Shown in pieces: positions 26,056 to 35,531 of a DNA stretch of 41,820 nucleotides. The notes under the pieces are model-generated. The model ran no database searches and was not told the origin of the DNA. It saw nothing but the letters and a program-made list of their open reading frames with translations. The stretch is from Hylemonella gracilis ATCC 19624 (GTDB lineage Bacteria > Pseudomonadota > Gammaproteobacteria > Burkholderiales > Burkholderiaceae_C): positions 1 to 41,820 of the forward strand of contig NZ_AEGR01000073.1 in NCBI RefSeq assembly GCF_000211835.1. The letters are read 5' to 3'. The position numbers and the translations under genes are program-made. The stretch's first letter is position 1; each line of letters opens with the position of its first letter.

Positions 26056-27321
26056 ATGCACATCAACGAACTCAAGGCCTTGCACGTTTCCGAACTGCTG
26101 CAACAGGCCGAAGCGCTGGAAATCGAGAACACCGGCCGCATGCGCAAGCAAGAGCTGATGTTCGCCATCATCAAGAAACGCGCCAAGGCGGGCGAGACGG
26201 TCTACGCCGACGGCGTGCTGGAAATCCTGCCCGATGGCTTTGGCTTCCTGCGCAGCCCCGATTCGAGCTACACCGCGAGCACGGACGACATCTACATCAG
26301 TCCCAGCCAGGTGCGGCGCTTCAATCTGCACACGGGTGACCTGATCGAAGGCGATGTGCGCACGCCCAAGGATGGCGAGCGTTATTTCGCGTTGAACAAG
26401 CTGGACAAGGTCAATGGCGGGGCGCCGGAGCAGAACAAGCACAAGGTGATGTTCGAGAACCTGACGCCGCTGTTCCCCAAGGTGCAGATGAAGCTGGAGC
26501 AGGACGGCCTCAAGAGCGACGAGAACATCACGGGCCGCATCATCGACATCATCGCCCCCATCGGCAAAGGCCAGCGCGCCCTGCTGGTCGCACCGCCCAA
26601 GAGCGGCAAGACGGTGATGATGCAGCACATCGCCCACGCCATCAGCGCCAACTACCCCGAGACCTACATGATGGTGCTGCTGGTGGATGAGCGCCCGGAG
26701 GAAGTGACCGAGATGCAGCGCACCGTCAAGGGCGAGGTCATCGCTTCCACCTTCGACGAACCGGCAGCGCGCCATGTGCACGTGGCCGAGATGGTGATCG
26801 AGCGCGCCAAGCGCCTGGTCGAACTGAAGAAGGACGTGGTGATCCTGCTGGACTCCATCACCCGTCTGGCCCGCGCCTACAACAACGTCGTGCCGTCCTC
26901 CGGCAAGGTGTTGACCGGCGGCGTGGACGCCAACGCACTGCAACGCCCCAAGCGCTTCCTGGGCGCCGCACGCAATGTGGAAGAAGGCGGCAGCCTGACC
27001 ATCATCGCCACGGCGCTCGTCGACACCGGCAGCCGCATGGACGAAGTGATCTTCGAGGAGTTCAAGGGCACGGGCAACAGCGAAATCCACCTGGATCGCC
27101 GCCTCTACGAAAAACGCGTCTTCCCCTCGATCCAGCTGTCGCGCAGCGGCACGCGCCGCGAAGAATTGCTGCTGCAGCCGGAGATCTTGCAAAAGACGCG
27201 CATCCTGCGCCAGTTCCTCTACAACATGGACGAGATCGAGGCCATGGAAATGGTGCTCAAGCAGATGCGCGCCACGAAGACCAACAACGAGTTCTTCGAC
27301 ATGATGCGTCGCGGCGGCTGA
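26056..27321 (+). CDS. rho: Transcription termination factor Rho
   Basis: Hexameric RNA-dependent ATPase/helicase that ends transcription. 421 residues, normal size. The N-terminal domain starts [23 protein letters not shown]. The cold-shock-like RNA-binding fold has the [39 protein letters not shown] primary site. Walker A is APPKSGKT (about 179-186), with [16 protein letters not shown], Walker [18 protein letters not shown], the Q-loop region [61 protein letters not shown] and the C-terminal [13 protein letters not shown]. No insertion is seen. The leader is C-rich (see the separate entry), which fits autoregulation. It is followed by an intrinsic terminator. Confidence 0.98.
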   Translation: MHINELKALHVSELLQQAEALEIENTGRMRKQELMFAIIKKRAKAGETVYADGVLEILPDGFGFLRSPDSSYTASTDDIYISPSQVRRFNLHTGDLIEGDVRTPKDGERYFALNKLDKVNGGAPEQNKHKVMFENLTPLFPKVQMKLEQDGLKSDENITGRIIDIIAPIGKGQRALLVAPPKSGKTVMMQHIAHAISANYPETYMMVLLVDERPEEVTEMQRTVKGEVIASTFDEPAARHVHVAEMVIERAKRLVELKKDVVILLDSITRLARAYNNVVPSSGKVLTGGVDANALQRPKRFLGAARNVEEGGSLTIIATALVDTGSRMDEVIFEEFKGTGNSEIHLDRRLYEKRVFPSIQLSRSGTRREELLLQPEILQKTRILRQFLYNMDEIEAMEMVLKQMRATKTNNEFFDMMRRGG

Positions 27322-27340
27322 CCCAGCCCGTCCGCGATCC

Positions 27341-27364
27341 ACGGCCGCCTCGCGCGGCCGTTTT
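27341..27364 (+). terminator. Terminator after rho
   Basis: ACGGCCGC (27341-27348) and GCGGCCGT (27354-27361) form an 8-bp stem with loop CTCGC, followed by TTTT. It lies 20 bp after the rho stop. Confidence 0.85.
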
Positions 27365-27389
27365 CATTTCAAACAACGGGCTTGGGATC

Positions 27390-27746
27390 TCACTCGGCGA
27401 CGATGCGCGCGCGCTGCGCCAGGTTTCGATAGCGGACGATCTCGGTCTCCATCAGTCCCGCGAAGGCCTTCTGACCGAGGTTGGCCGGCTCCATGCCCTG
27501 CGCACGCAACTGCGCCTGCAAGGCGGGATCGGCGACCACGGCCTGGATGTCGCTGATGAGGCGCTGCTGGATCGGCAGCGGCACCTGGACCGGTACGGCA
27601 AAGCCGTACCAAGCGTCAAAGGTGGCTTCGGGCCAACCTTGCTCACTCAGCGTCGCGACGTCCGGCAACAGCGATGAACGCGTGGCCCCCAGCCAGGTGA
27701 TCGCCTCGGTCCACCGACTGGGCGGGAAGAAAACTGCACAGGTGCT
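27390..27746 (-). pseudogene. C-terminal remnant of a Bug-family binding protein
   Basis: The frame is open from 27746 to the stop at 27390, about 118 codons, and has no plausible start with a signal peptide. From about ITWLGATRSSLLPDVATLSEQGWPEATFDAWYGFAVP to the end (MEPANLGQKAFAGLMETEIVRYRNLAQRARIVAE) it matches the last third of Bug/TctC proteins; compare RSAALPDV in the gene at 1336. The N-terminal two-thirds (signal peptide, VPFGAGG and PGAGG blocks) are missing, and the upstream DNA is the rpmE2 control region. I read it as a decayed gene fragment left between rho and rpmE2. Expression as a short protein cannot be excluded. Confidence 0.8.
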
Positions 27747-27798
27747 TCACGCCGCCGGGCCCGTGGGCAGGTCGGCCTTCGCCAAGTGCTTGATTTTG

Positions 27799-27807
27799 TG
27801 CGACAAT
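27799..27807 (+). promoter_or_regulatory. Possible extended -10 for rpmE2
   Basis: TG-C-GACAAT is four of six in the hexamer with the extended TG. No convincing -35. It would give a leader of about 90 nt. Low confidence; offered because the start at 27903 needs a promoter in this gap. Confidence 0.3.
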
Positions 27808-27902
27808 CTAAGGCTGTTCGCGGAAAGTGCCTGGAACTTCAGTATTGCGCATCGGCTTGCGCAAGGTTGCCCGGTGGCTCCCGCACATGAGAAGGAAGCA
27901 TC

Positions 27903-28160
27903 ATGAAAGAAGGCATTCACCCGAACTACCGCGAAGTCTGTTTCTTGGACCTGTCCAACAACTTCCAGTTCGTGACCCGTTCCTGCGCTCCGACCAAGGA
28001 AACCATCAAGCTGGACGACGGCCGCGAGCTGCCGCTGTTCAAGCTGGACACCTCGAGCGAATCGCACCCCTTCTACACGGGCACGCAAAAGTCCGTCGAC
28101 AACATGGGTGGCCGCGTCGAGAAGTTCCGCAACCGTTACGGCAAGACGGCTGCCAAGTAA
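27903..28160 (+). CDS. rpmE2: Ribosomal protein L31, type B
   Basis: Large-subunit ribosomal protein, 85 residues. It has the type B layout (MKEGIHPNYREVCFLDLSNNFQFVTRSC..., HPFYTGTQ, GGRVEKFRNRYGK) and lacks the zinc-binding cysteine set of type A, so it does not need zinc. The strong AAGGAAG ribosome site lies just before the ATG, and an intrinsic terminator follows, so it is probably a single-gene transcript. It lies immediately beyond the Bug remnant. Confidence 0.97.
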   Translation: MKEGIHPNYREVCFLDLSNNFQFVTRSCAPTKETIKLDDGRELPLFKLDTSSESHPFYTGTQKSVDNMGGRVEKFRNRYGKTAAK

Positions 28161-28199
28161 GCACACGTCGGACCCGACCCAGGTCAGGTCGCAAGCAAG

Positions 28200-28228
28200 A
28201 AGGCAGCCGAGACATGGCTGCCTTTTTT
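28200..28228 (+). terminator. Terminator after rpmE2
   Basis: AAGGCAGCC (28200-28208) pairs with GGCTGCCTT (28216-28224) around a 7-nt loop, with a six-T run at 28223-28228. Strong intrinsic terminator. Confidence 0.93.
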
Positions 28229-28299
28229 GTTTCCATGGTTTTGTTTCCTGACACTCCGGATACCGCGGCGCAACATCCCGCCTATATCATCCCGCCACC

Positions 28300-30078
28300 G
28301 TGACCAATCCCGCCATCGTTGCCCAAGGCGCCGTCCGGCGCCTGCCGCGCCTCGCTCTCTGGCTGCTCTGCCTGGCCTATGTGTTGCCAGGCTTCATCGG
28401 ACGCACGCCCTGGAAACGCGCCGACATCACCGCCTTTGGCTACATGGCGGAGTTGGCGGCGGGCCACACGGACTGGCTGGCACCCCGGCTCGGCGGGATG
28501 CCGACCGACCTGGATGCCTTGCTGCCCTACTGGCTCGGCGCCTGGGCGCTCCAACTGGCGCCCGACTGGATCAACCCCGGCTTCGCCGCGCGGATCCCCT
28601 TCATTGGCCTGCTCGTGCTCACGCTGCTCAGCGTTTGGTATGGCATCTATCACCTCGCCCGCAGCCCCCTGGCGCAGCCCGTGAGCTTCGCGTTCGGCGG
28701 CGAGGCCGAGCCCCGGGACTACGCCCGCGCGCTGGCGGATGGCGGCTTGCTGGCATTCATCGCCTGCCTGGGACTGGCCCAACTGGCGCACGAGACCACG
28801 CCTGCGGCGGCTCAGCTTTGCTTCGTGGCGTTGAGCTTTTATGCCTACGCAGCCTTGCCGCACCATCGCTGGTTGCCGCTGTGGTCCGCGGGCATCGGGC
28901 TCACGGGCCTGACGCTCTCGGGCGCACCCATCCTCGCCCTGCTGCTGTCGGCCGGCGGTTTGCTGTTCCACGCGCTGGACCGTGCCCAAGCGGTCGAGAA
29001 TCCCGCGCGCCATCGCCACGGGCTGTGGCGGCTTTTGGCCCTGACGGTCTTCATCGCGGTGCTCGCGAGCGTCTTGGACTTGTGGCACTGGCGCGTGCGC
29101 TGGAGCGAGTTCGGCCTGCCCGACGCGGCCTTGCGGTGGCAGAGCCTGGGCCGCATGCTGCTGTGGTTCACCTGGCCGGTGTGGCCTTTCGCGTTGTGGA
29201 CCCTGTGGCGCTGGCAAGGTCGCTTGCTGGCCCATCAACCCAGTCGGCACCTGTCCTTGCCACTGTGCTGGACCCTGCTCACGGTGGGCACGACCGCGCT
29301 GACGCCCGCGGGTGACCGCGCGCTGCTGCTGTCACTGCCCGCGCTGGCGGCCCTCGCGGCCTTCGCCCTGCCCACCATGAGCCGTGGCCTGACGGCCTTG
29401 ATCGACTGGTTCACGCTGCTGTTCTTCACCCTCTGCGCGCTGTTCATCTGGACCTATTGGATCGCCATGCAAACGGGCATTCCCCCGCAACCCGCGGCGA
29501 ACATCGCCAAGCTGGCGCCTTACTTCGAACCGCGCTTCGTCATCCTGCCCTTTGTCTTCGCCCTGCTGGGCACCCTGATCTGGGCCTGGCTGGTGAAGTG
29601 GCGCATCGGGCGCCACCGCGCCGCGCTCTGGAAAAGCATGGTGCTGCCCGCGGGCGGGGTGACCCTGTGCTGGCTGCTGCTGACCACGCTGTGGATGCCG
29701 CCGCTCGACCATGCACGCAGCTACGGGCCCTTGATCCAGCGCATGGACGCCGTGATTCTTGGCGGCGGCGCGGCCACCTCCAGTCAGGCCAGCTCTTCTC
29801 AGGCCACGCCTGACACGGCGCAAGCGTCCTGCCTGACCTGGTTCGGCCTCTCACGCGCTCAGGTGGCTGCGCTGCAATACCACAGCCGCGTGGTGCGCGC
29901 CCGCGGACTGGAACCCCTGACCGATGCCACCCGCTGCACCTGGCTGGTGATCGATCGCGACAAGTTGCAGCAGACGCCCGGTTTGCTGGACAGCTCGCGC
30001 TGGCAGCGCGTCACGCTGCTCGAGCATCCTCGCCAAGGCGGTGAAGACGGCCTGGTGGTATTGCGCCGCCTGCCTTGA
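28300..30078 (+). CDS. Polytopic membrane protein, ArnT/PMT-like glycosyltransferase
   Basis: 592 residues from the GTG at 28300, with about a dozen hydrophobic segments and a C-terminal soluble part of about 100 residues. The N-terminus LWLLCLAYVLPGFIGRTPWKRADITAFGYMAELAAGHTDWLAPRLGGMP is the usual opening of ArnT-like (GT39/GT83) lipid-linked sugar transferases: a transmembrane helix followed by an acidic first loop with Asp/Glu residues. Such enzymes move a sugar from an undecaprenyl carrier to lipid A or another surface acceptor. Acceptor and donor are unknown. A low-complexity Ser/Gln/Ala stretch (ATSSQASSSQATPD) separates the last membrane helix from the soluble tail. The gene begins 72 bp after the rpmE2 terminator and precedes the MATE gene by 30 bp on the same strand. 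Confidence 0.75.
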   Translation: MTNPAIVAQGAVRRLPRLALWLLCLAYVLPGFIGRTPWKRADITAFGYMAELAAGHTDWLAPRLGGMPTDLDALLPYWLGAWALQLAPDWINPGFAARIPFIGLLVLTLLSVWYGIYHLARSPLAQPVSFAFGGEAEPRDYARALADGGLLAFIACLGLAQLAHETTPAAAQLCFVALSFYAYAALPHHRWLPLWSAGIGLTGLTLSGAPILALLLSAGGLLFHALDRAQAVENPARHRHGLWRLLALTVFIAVLASVLDLWHWRVRWSEFGLPDAALRWQSLGRMLLWFTWPVWPFALWTLWRWQGRLLAHQPSRHLSLPLCWTLLTVGTTALTPAGDRALLLSLPALAALAAFALPTMSRGLTALIDWFTLLFFTLCALFIWTYWIAMQTGIPPQPAANIAKLAPYFEPRFVILPFVFALLGTLIWAWLVKWRIGRHRAALWKSMVLPAGGVTLCWLLLTTLWMPPLDHARSYGPLIQRMDAVILGGGAATSSQASSSQATPDTAQASCLTWFGLSRAQVAALQYHSRVVRARGLEPLTDATRCTWLVIDRDKLQQTPGLLDSSRWQRVTLLEHPRQGGEDGLVVLRRLP

Positions 30079-30108
30079 AGCCAACTTCGCAAACACCTTG
30101 GCCTCCGT

Positions 30109-31515
30109 GTGACCGACACGCGCAAGAGTGAACTGAGCCTCGTGACCCGCCACGCCCTGACGGTGCTGGCCGGGCAATTGGCCACGATCGCCTACGGGGT
30201 GACCGATACCGTGGTCGCCGGGCGCTATTCTGAAAGCTCACTGGCGGCGCTTTCGGTCGGCGCCGCCATCTACATGAGCGTCTACATCAGCCTCATGGGC
30301 GTGCTGCAGGCGCTGCTGCCGGTCTGGGCGGAGCTGCATGGGGCGAGCCTGCGCGAGGGCACGGCCCTGGAGTCGCATCACGCGGGAGATGAAGCGACGC
30401 GTCGCCTGGGTTACTCCGTGCGGCAGTCCATCTACCTGTGGGCGGGCCTCTCCCTGCTGGGCATGTGCCTGCTGCTGTCGCCTGGCCCCTTGCTGGCCTG
30501 GGCACAAGTGCCCGACGCCTTGCGCGGCGAGGTCACGCATTACCTGACGGTGCTGGCGCTGGCCCTGCCCGTGGCTTTGCTGTTCCGCTTGTTCGCCACG
30601 CTCAACCAGAGCCTGGGGCATCCGCAGTTGGTGACGTGGTTGCAGCTGGGTTCGCTCGGACTGAAGATCCCGCTGTCCATCTGGTTCGCGCTGGGCGGCT
30701 TGGGGCTGGCCCCGCAAGGCGCGGCGGGCTGTGCCTGGGCCACCCTGCTGGTGCAGCTCAGCCTGCTGCTGCTCGCGATCTGGCTGCTGCGCACGCGCAC
30801 GCTCTACCAACCCTATCGGCTCTGGCGTCAACCGGAACCGCCAGACGCACGGGTGCTGATTGGCTTCCTGCGCATGGGACTGCCCAGCGGGCTCTCCCTT
30901 CTGGTCGAAGTCACCTCGTTCACGCTCATGGCCTTGTTCGTGGCGCGCTTGGGCACGGCCGCCGCCGCCGCGCACCAGATCGCCGCGAACATGGCCGCTG
31001 TCCTCTACATGATGCCGCTGGCCATCGGCATCGCCAGCAGCGCGCGCACGAGCTACTGGCTGGGGGCGAACCAGCCCGCACGGGCTCGTCAGGCCGTGCG
31101 CATTGGGCTGGGCCTGGTGGCAGGCAGCGCCTTGCTGCTGGCGGCCACGCTGGCGCTTCTGCGCGCGCCACTGGCCGGCCTGTACGCGCCCAGCGCGCAA
31201 ACGCTGGCCTTGGCCACGCCGCTCCTGGCCTGGGTCGCGCTCTATCACCTGTTCGACGGACTGCAGTCGCTGGGAGTGTTTCTGCTGCGCTGCTGGCGCA
31301 TCACGGTGGCGCCCTTCGTGGTCTATGGCGTGCTGCTGTGGGGTTTGGGCCTGTACGGCGGTTACAGGCTGGCCTACCTCGGACTGGGACCCTGGCCCGC
31401 CATGGGCACGCCCGTGGCTTTCTGGGCGGCGGGTGCGGTGGCCTTGGCGCTGGCGGCCGCTTCGTTCTGGTTCATGCTGTGGCGGGTTCTGCGGCGCACA
31501 CCCACGCGGCCCTAG
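30109..31515 (+). CDS. MATE-family efflux transporter
   Basis: Cation-coupled multidrug or metabolite exporter, 468 residues from a GTG at 30109 (another GTG overlaps at 30107 out of frame). The expected twelve hydrophobic segments are present. Family features: LAGQLATIAYGVTDTVVAGRYSESSLAALSVGAAIYMSVYISLMGVLQALLPVWAELHG near the N-terminus, the mirrored second-half block GLPSGLSLLVEVTSFTLMALFVARLGTAAAAAHQIAANMAAVLYMMPLAIGIASSARTSYWLGA, and VFLLRCWRITVAPFVVYGV. The start lies 30 bp after the preceding gene, so they may share a transcript. It converges with phoR; no clear terminator is seen between (31516-31580). Substrate unknown. Confidence 0.9.
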   Translation: MTDTRKSELSLVTRHALTVLAGQLATIAYGVTDTVVAGRYSESSLAALSVGAAIYMSVYISLMGVLQALLPVWAELHGASLREGTALESHHAGDEATRRLGYSVRQSIYLWAGLSLLGMCLLLSPGPLLAWAQVPDALRGEVTHYLTVLALALPVALLFRLFATLNQSLGHPQLVTWLQLGSLGLKIPLSIWFALGGLGLAPQGAAGCAWATLLVQLSLLLLAIWLLRTRTLYQPYRLWRQPEPPDARVLIGFLRMGLPSGLSLLVEVTSFTLMALFVARLGTAAAAAHQIAANMAAVLYMMPLAIGIASSARTSYWLGANQPARARQAVRIGLGLVAGSALLLAATLALLRAPLAGLYAPSAQTLALATPLLAWVALYHLFDGLQSLGVFLLRCWRITVAPFVVYGVLLWGLGLYGGYRLAYLGLGPWPAMGTPVAFWAAGAVALALAAASFWFMLWRVLRRTPTRP

Positions 31516-31580
31516 CGTGGGCGTGGCCGGCCTGGCCCAGTCCAGCGCTGACCGACGTTGCCAAGCGGCTGATGCGGGAT

Positions 31581-32978
31581 TCAGGCCATCGGCCGCAAAC
31601 GGGACGCCGGAAACAGCAAGGCGAAGCGAGAGCCCAGTCCCAGGGTGCTTTCAATCTTGAGTTCAGCGCCGTGACGCTGCGCGACATGCTTGACGATGGC
31701 CAGGCCCAGCCCGGTGCCGCCCGTCTCGCGTGAACGGCTGCGGTCGACGCGGTAGAAGCGTTCGGTCAACCGGGGAATGTGCTCCGCGGCGATGCCGGGG
31801 CCGGTGTCCTGGACCCAAAACTCGGCGCCCTCCATCTCGCCGCCCTGCCCGAGCAAACGCCAGCCACAGCGCACGGTGCCATCGGCAGGCGTGTAGCGCA
31901 CGGCATTGCTGACCAGATTGGACAAGGCACTGTGCAGCTCGGTGCTCGCGCCCGCGAGCTCGTAGGCTGGCGCCGCTTCGAAGTCCAGCGTCTGCCCGCC
32001 CCTCTTCGCCTCCAGTGGCGCCTGGGGAGGCAAGGTAGACGCTGCAGGGTGCAGAACAGCCGACAAGGTCTGCGCCTCCTGCTGCAACTGGCGCATCATG
32101 GCGGGCAAGGCCACCCACTCGCCCCCACCCGGCGGGGGACTGCCCTCCAGCCGAGACAACATCAGCAAATCATTCACCAGGGCCTGCATGCGCTCGGCCT
32201 GTTGAGACATGAGGCCGAGGTAGCGGGTGCGCTCCTCTTCCTGCAAGGGCAAGGTTTGCAGCGTCTCGACGAAACCGGACAGCACCGTCAGCGGTGTTCG
32301 GATCTCGTGGGACACATTGGCCACGAAATCGCGGCGCATGGCATCGGCCTGCTCGAACATGGTGACGTCACGCGACAGCAACAGGCGTCGGCCTTCGCCG
32401 TACTCGTGCAGTTGCACGGACAGGCGCACCGGGTTGAGGGCGCTCTGGCTGCGCCCAGGCAAGGTCACGCCACCGCCGTACTGGCCCGACGCCATGTAAG
32501 CGGTGAAGGCCGGGTTCCGCACCAGGTTGACCAGATGCTGCTGCAGGTCGCGCACCGGGTCCAGCCCCAGGTGGGCCGCCGCGGTCTGATTGAGCCACTC
32601 AATGCGGCCCGCGGCATCCAGCAGCAGCACGCCGTTGGGCGAAGCCTGCAAGGCGGACAAGACGTTTTGCAGGCGGCTTTCACTCTCGCGCGCGGCGCGT
32701 TCCCGGGCGCGGGCCGCGCGGCTCACCCGTTCCGCAACCTGCCCCCACAAGCCCAGGCGCAGAGGTGGGGCGGTGGCGAGCGCATCGGCACGCAGCCACT
32801 GCAGCACGCGCAGGCCACGCGTGAAGTCGTACAAGCCCCAGAGCATGCCGGCGCCCAGCATGCCCGCGAGCATGCCGCGGATCTGCAACGCTTCGGGTGC
32901 GACCTGGTAACCCAGCCATGCGCCCAGCGCCTGGAACAGCAGGAAAGAAAAAATGCGCAACAGCATGGAAAAGCTCAT
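31581..32978 (-). CDS. phoR: Phosphate regulon sensor histidine kinase PhoR
   Basis: Membrane kinase partner of PhoB. I use the ATG at 32978 (465 residues). A GTG at 33023 or an ATG at 32966 are alternatives, and none has a clear ribosome site. Two close transmembrane helices at the N-terminus (MLLRIFSFLLFQALGAWLGYQV, MLAGMLGAGMLWGLYDF) give the short-loop PhoR topology. A PAS domain follows (LSALQASPNGVLLLDAAGRIEWLNQTAAAHLGL). The H-box FVANVSHEIRTPLTVLSGF has the phospho-accepting His near residue 224. N-box NLVSNAVRYTP, G1 VQDTGPGI and G2 GGTGLGLAIV complete the ATP-binding domain. It is last in the pst-phoU-phoB-phoR order and lies 66 bp after the phoB stop. Confidence 0.94.
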   Translation of the reverse strand: MSFSMLLRIFSFLLFQALGAWLGYQVAPEALQIRGMLAGMLGAGMLWGLYDFTRGLRVLQWLRADALATAPPLRLGLWGQVAERVSRAARARERAARESESRLQNVLSALQASPNGVLLLDAAGRIEWLNQTAAAHLGLDPVRDLQQHLVNLVRNPAFTAYMASGQYGGGVTLPGRSQSALNPVRLSVQLHEYGEGRRLLLSRDVTMFEQADAMRRDFVANVSHEIRTPLTVLSGFVETLQTLPLQEEERTRYLGLMSQQAERMQALVNDLLMLSRLEGSPPPGGGEWVALPAMMRQLQQEAQTLSAVLHPAASTLPPQAPLEAKRGGQTLDFEAAPAYELAGASTELHSALSNLVSNAVRYTPADGTVRCGWRLLGQGGEMEGAEFWVQDTGPGIAAEHIPRLTERFYRVDRSRSRETGGTGLGLAIVKHVAQRHGAELKIESTLGLGSRFALLFPASRLRPMA

Positions 32979-33044
32979 GAACGGTGCCGCCGCGCGACGG
33001 CACGTGGCCGCGCGCTCCCGCACGCGGGCTGGATTAAACCACCG

Positions 33045-33743
33045 TCAAGAAGTGGCGACCGTTTGGGTCGTGAGCCGATAGCCGGCGCCGCGCACGGTCT
33101 CGATCATGGGCGCTGCCGCGCCCAAGGCCTCGCGCAGGCGCTTGATGTGCACGTCCACCGTGCGTTCCTCGATGAAGACATGGTCACCCCAGACCTTGTC
33201 CAGCAACTGACCCCGGCTGTGCACGCGCTCGGCATGGCTCATGAGGTAATGCAAAAGCTTGAACTCGGTCGGCCCTAGCTTGAGCAGTTGCTCGTCGTAG
33301 CTGACGCGGTGCGTGGCCGTGTCCAGTTTGAGGCGGCCCGCCTCCAGCGTCACCGCGGCCTGCTCGGGCGCACGGCGACGCAGCACGGCGCGGATGCGCG
33401 CGAGCATCTCCTTGGTGGAAAAAGGCTTGGCCATGTAATCGTCCGCGCCCGCGTCCAGGCCCGCCACGCGGTCGGCCTCGTCACCGCGAGCGGTGAGCAT
33501 GATGATGGGCACGGCCTTGGTGCGCGGGTCTCCGCGCCAGCGCCGCGCCAGGGTCAGGCCACTGGCGCCGGGCAGCATCCAGTCCAGAAGAACGAGATCG
33601 GGCAGCATCGCGTCGATCTCGCGTTGCGCGCTCTCGCCGTCCAGCGCGAGCGTGGGCTGAAAGCCGTTGTGACGCAGGTTGACGGCAATCAACTCGGCGA
33701 TGGCCGGTTCATCTTCGACGATGAGCACAGTAGGTTGCTTCAT
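33045..33743 (-). CDS. phoB: Phosphate regulon response regulator PhoB
   Basis: OmpR-type response regulator, 232 residues from the ATG at 33743 (MKQPTVLIVEDEPAI). The receiver has acidic residues near 10-12, phospho-acceptor Asp54 (LVLLDWMLPG), MLTARG and the conserved lysine of MAKPFSTKE. The effector domain has GPTEFKLLHYLMSHAERVHSRGQLLDKVWGDHVFIEERTVDVHIKRLREAL, with the PhoB-type recognition helix. It binds Pho boxes; two are visible in this window, before pstS and ppx. No Pho box was seen in the gap upstream of phoB (33744-33888), which holds copy C of the hairpin element, so phoB is presumably reached by readthrough from the pst operon. Confidence 0.95.
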   Translation of the reverse strand: MKQPTVLIVEDEPAIAELIAVNLRHNGFQPTLALDGESAQREIDAMLPDLVLLDWMLPGASGLTLARRWRGDPRTKAVPIIMLTARGDEADRVAGLDAGADDYMAKPFSTKEMLARIRAVLRRRAPEQAAVTLEAGRLKLDTATHRVSYDEQLLKLGPTEFKLLHYLMSHAERVHSRGQLLDKVWGDHVFIEERTVDVHIKRLREALGAAAPMIETVRGAGYRLTTQTVATS

Positions 33744-33798
33744 TTTCCAATCGTCCCTGGGACTCCCTGATCCGCTCCGCGGGCCCATCCACGCCCAG

Positions 33799-33835
33799 AC
33801 TCCCGCGCAGCCGGCTTGGCCGCACCGCGAAGAGC
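33799..33835 (-). repeat. 37-nt structured intergenic element, copy C (diverged)
   Basis: Minus-strand copy between phoU and phoB. The outer arms AAGAGC (33830-33835, plus) and ACTCCC (33799-33804, plus) pair with wobbles, and the inner stem is CGGC-CAA-GCCG on the minus strand. It has the same 37-nt frame as copies A, B and D but weaker pairing and no C/G-tract lead. Confidence 0.5.
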
Positions 33836-33888
33836 ATCCCCCAAAACGAGGTGGCGCGACGAACGACGGTGACGGAGCCTGAACGTGC

Positions 33889-34590
33889 TCACTTCAGCAT
33901 GGCCTCGATCTCTTCGATCGTGTGGTGGCGCACGTCCGCGCCCTTGACGATGTAGATGATGAGCTCCGCGATGTTCTTGGCGTGGTCGCCCACCCGCTCG
34001 ATGGCCTTGGCGAGGAACAACAGGTCCAGGCTGCTGGAAATCGTGCGAGGGTCTTCCATCATGTAAGTGATCAACACGCGCGTGAAGCTGCCGAACTCAC
34101 GGTCGATCAGATCGTCCTCGCGCATGATGGCGGCGGCGGCGTCGACGTCCAGGCGAGCGAAGGCATCGAGCGACTTGCGCAGCTGGCTGGCGGCGAGATC
34201 GGCCTCCATGCGCAGGGCCGGCGCGGGCAAGGCGCGCGGCGCACCCGCTTCGAGGATGGACAGCACCATGCGCGCCATCTTCTCAGCCTCGTCGCCGGCG
34301 CGCTCCAGGTTGGCCACGGCCTTGGAGACCGCCATCAGCAGGCGCAGGTCACGCGCCGTCGGCTGGCGACGCGCGATGATGGAGGCAATCTCGTGATCGA
34401 GAGCGATGTCCATGGCGTTGACCTGCTTTTCCAGCAGGATGACTTCACGGGCGGCTTCGGCGTTGAAATGGGCCAGGGCCAGGATGGCTTGCTGAACCTG
34501 GGATTCGACCAGCCCCCCCATTTCCATCACGCGGCTGGAGACGGTGCTCAACTCGCTGTCGAACTGGGTGGAGAGATGTTTGTCGGGCAT
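33889..34590 (-). CDS. phoU: Phosphate transport/signalling regulator PhoU
   Basis: Cytoplasmic helical protein that links Pst transport to PhoR inhibition. 233 residues from the ATG at 34590, with an AGGAG ribosome site. The two repeated three-helix PhoU domains are visible: FDSELSTVSSRVMEMGGLVESQVQQAILAL ... DHEIASIIARRQPTARDLRLLMAVSKAVANLERAGDEAEKMARM, then LDAFARLDVDAAAAIMREDDLIDREFGSF ... LLFLAKAIERVGDHAKNIAELIIYIVKG. The metal-binding E-R-x-G-D-E/H pattern occurs in both. It follows pstB by 53 bp. Confidence 0.96.
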   Translation of the reverse strand: MPDKHLSTQFDSELSTVSSRVMEMGGLVESQVQQAILALAHFNAEAAREVILLEKQVNAMDIALDHEIASIIARRQPTARDLRLLMAVSKAVANLERAGDEAEKMARMVLSILEAGAPRALPAPALRMEADLAASQLRKSLDAFARLDVDAAAAIMREDDLIDREFGSFTRVLITYMMEDPRTISSSLDLLFLAKAIERVGDHAKNIAELIIYIVKGADVRHHTIEEIEAMLK

Positions 34591-34643
34591 GTTGTGCTCC
34601 TGCGGTTCGTTCGGTGTGTCTGCGGTGGGGTCGGCGTCGCCGC

Positions 34644-35504
34644 TCAACCGAAGCGGCCCGTGATGTAGTCTTCCGTCTCCTGGCGCACCGGCTTGAAGAA
34701 GATCTGCTCGGTGTCGCCGAACTCGACCAGCTCGCCCAGGTACATGTAGGCCGTGTAATCGCTGCAGCGCGCGGCCTGCTGCATGTTGTGCGTGACGATG
34801 ACCACCGTGTAATCGTTCTTCAACTCGGTGATCAGTTCCTCGATCTTGCCGGTGGAGATGGGGTCCAGCGCCGAGCAGGGCTCGTCGAGCAGCAGCACCT
34901 CGGGGCGGATGGCGATGCCGCGCGCGATGCACAGACGCTGCTGCTGGCCACCCGAGAGGCTGGAGCCGCTCTGGCGCAGCTTGTCCTTCACCTCGCTCCA
35001 CAGCGCGGCCTTGCGCAGCGCCCATTCCACGCGCTCTTCCATGTCGGCGTCGGACAGCGACTCGAAGAGCTTGATGCCGAAGGCCACGTTGTCATAGATC
35101 GACATCGGGAAGGGGGTGGGCTTCTGGAACACCATGCCCACACGGGCGCGCAGCAGGGCCACGTCCTGCTTGCTGGTCAGCAGGTTCTCGCCGTCCAGCA
35201 GCACTTGCCCCTCCGCGCGTTGCTCGGGGTAGAGCGCGTACATGCGGTTGAACACGCGCAGCAGGGTGGACTTGCCGCAGCCGGACGGACCAATGAAGGC
35301 CGTCACCTTGTCCTTGGGGATGTCGAGGTTGATGCCCTTGAGCGCGTGGAACTTGCCATAGTAGAAGTTCAAGTCGCGCACCGCGATCTTGGACGGAACG
35401 GCGGCGTTCACAGGCGCGGTGGCGGGAGCGTGGGTGGTTTCCATGGCATTCATCACAGGCGTTTCGGGTCCGTGGGCGTGGGTGGAGCGGTCGCTGGCAA
35501 ACAT
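34644..35504 (-). CDS. pstB: Phosphate ABC transporter ATPase PstB
   Basis: ATPase of the high-affinity phosphate importer. 286 residues from the ATG at 35504. The first 38 residues are a non-conserved Ala/Thr/Pro-rich leader, so ATGs at 35453 or 35444 are also possible (E. coli PstB has 257 residues). Walker [10 protein letters not shown] lies at 72-80, Q-loop [23 protein letters not shown], signature LSGGQQQR at 183-190, Walker [13 protein letters not shown] and H-loop [32 protein letters not shown]. All are typical of PstB. Confidence 0.95.
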   Translation of the reverse strand: MFASDRSTHAHGPETPVMNAMETTHAPATAPVNAAVPSKIAVRDLNFYYGKFHALKGINLDIPKDKVTAFIGPSGCGKSTLLRVFNRMYALYPEQRAEGQVLLDGENLLTSKQDVALLRARVGMVFQKPTPFPMSIYDNVAFGIKLFESLSDADMEERVEWALRKAALWSEVKDKLRQSGSSLSGGQQQRLCIARGIAIRPEVLLLDEPCSALDPISTGKIEELITELKNDYTVVIVTHNMQQAARCSDYTAYMYLGELVEFGDTEQIFFKPVRQETEDYITGRFG

Positions 35505-35531
35505 GGGCTTTCGTGGTTTTTGGGGGCCGTG

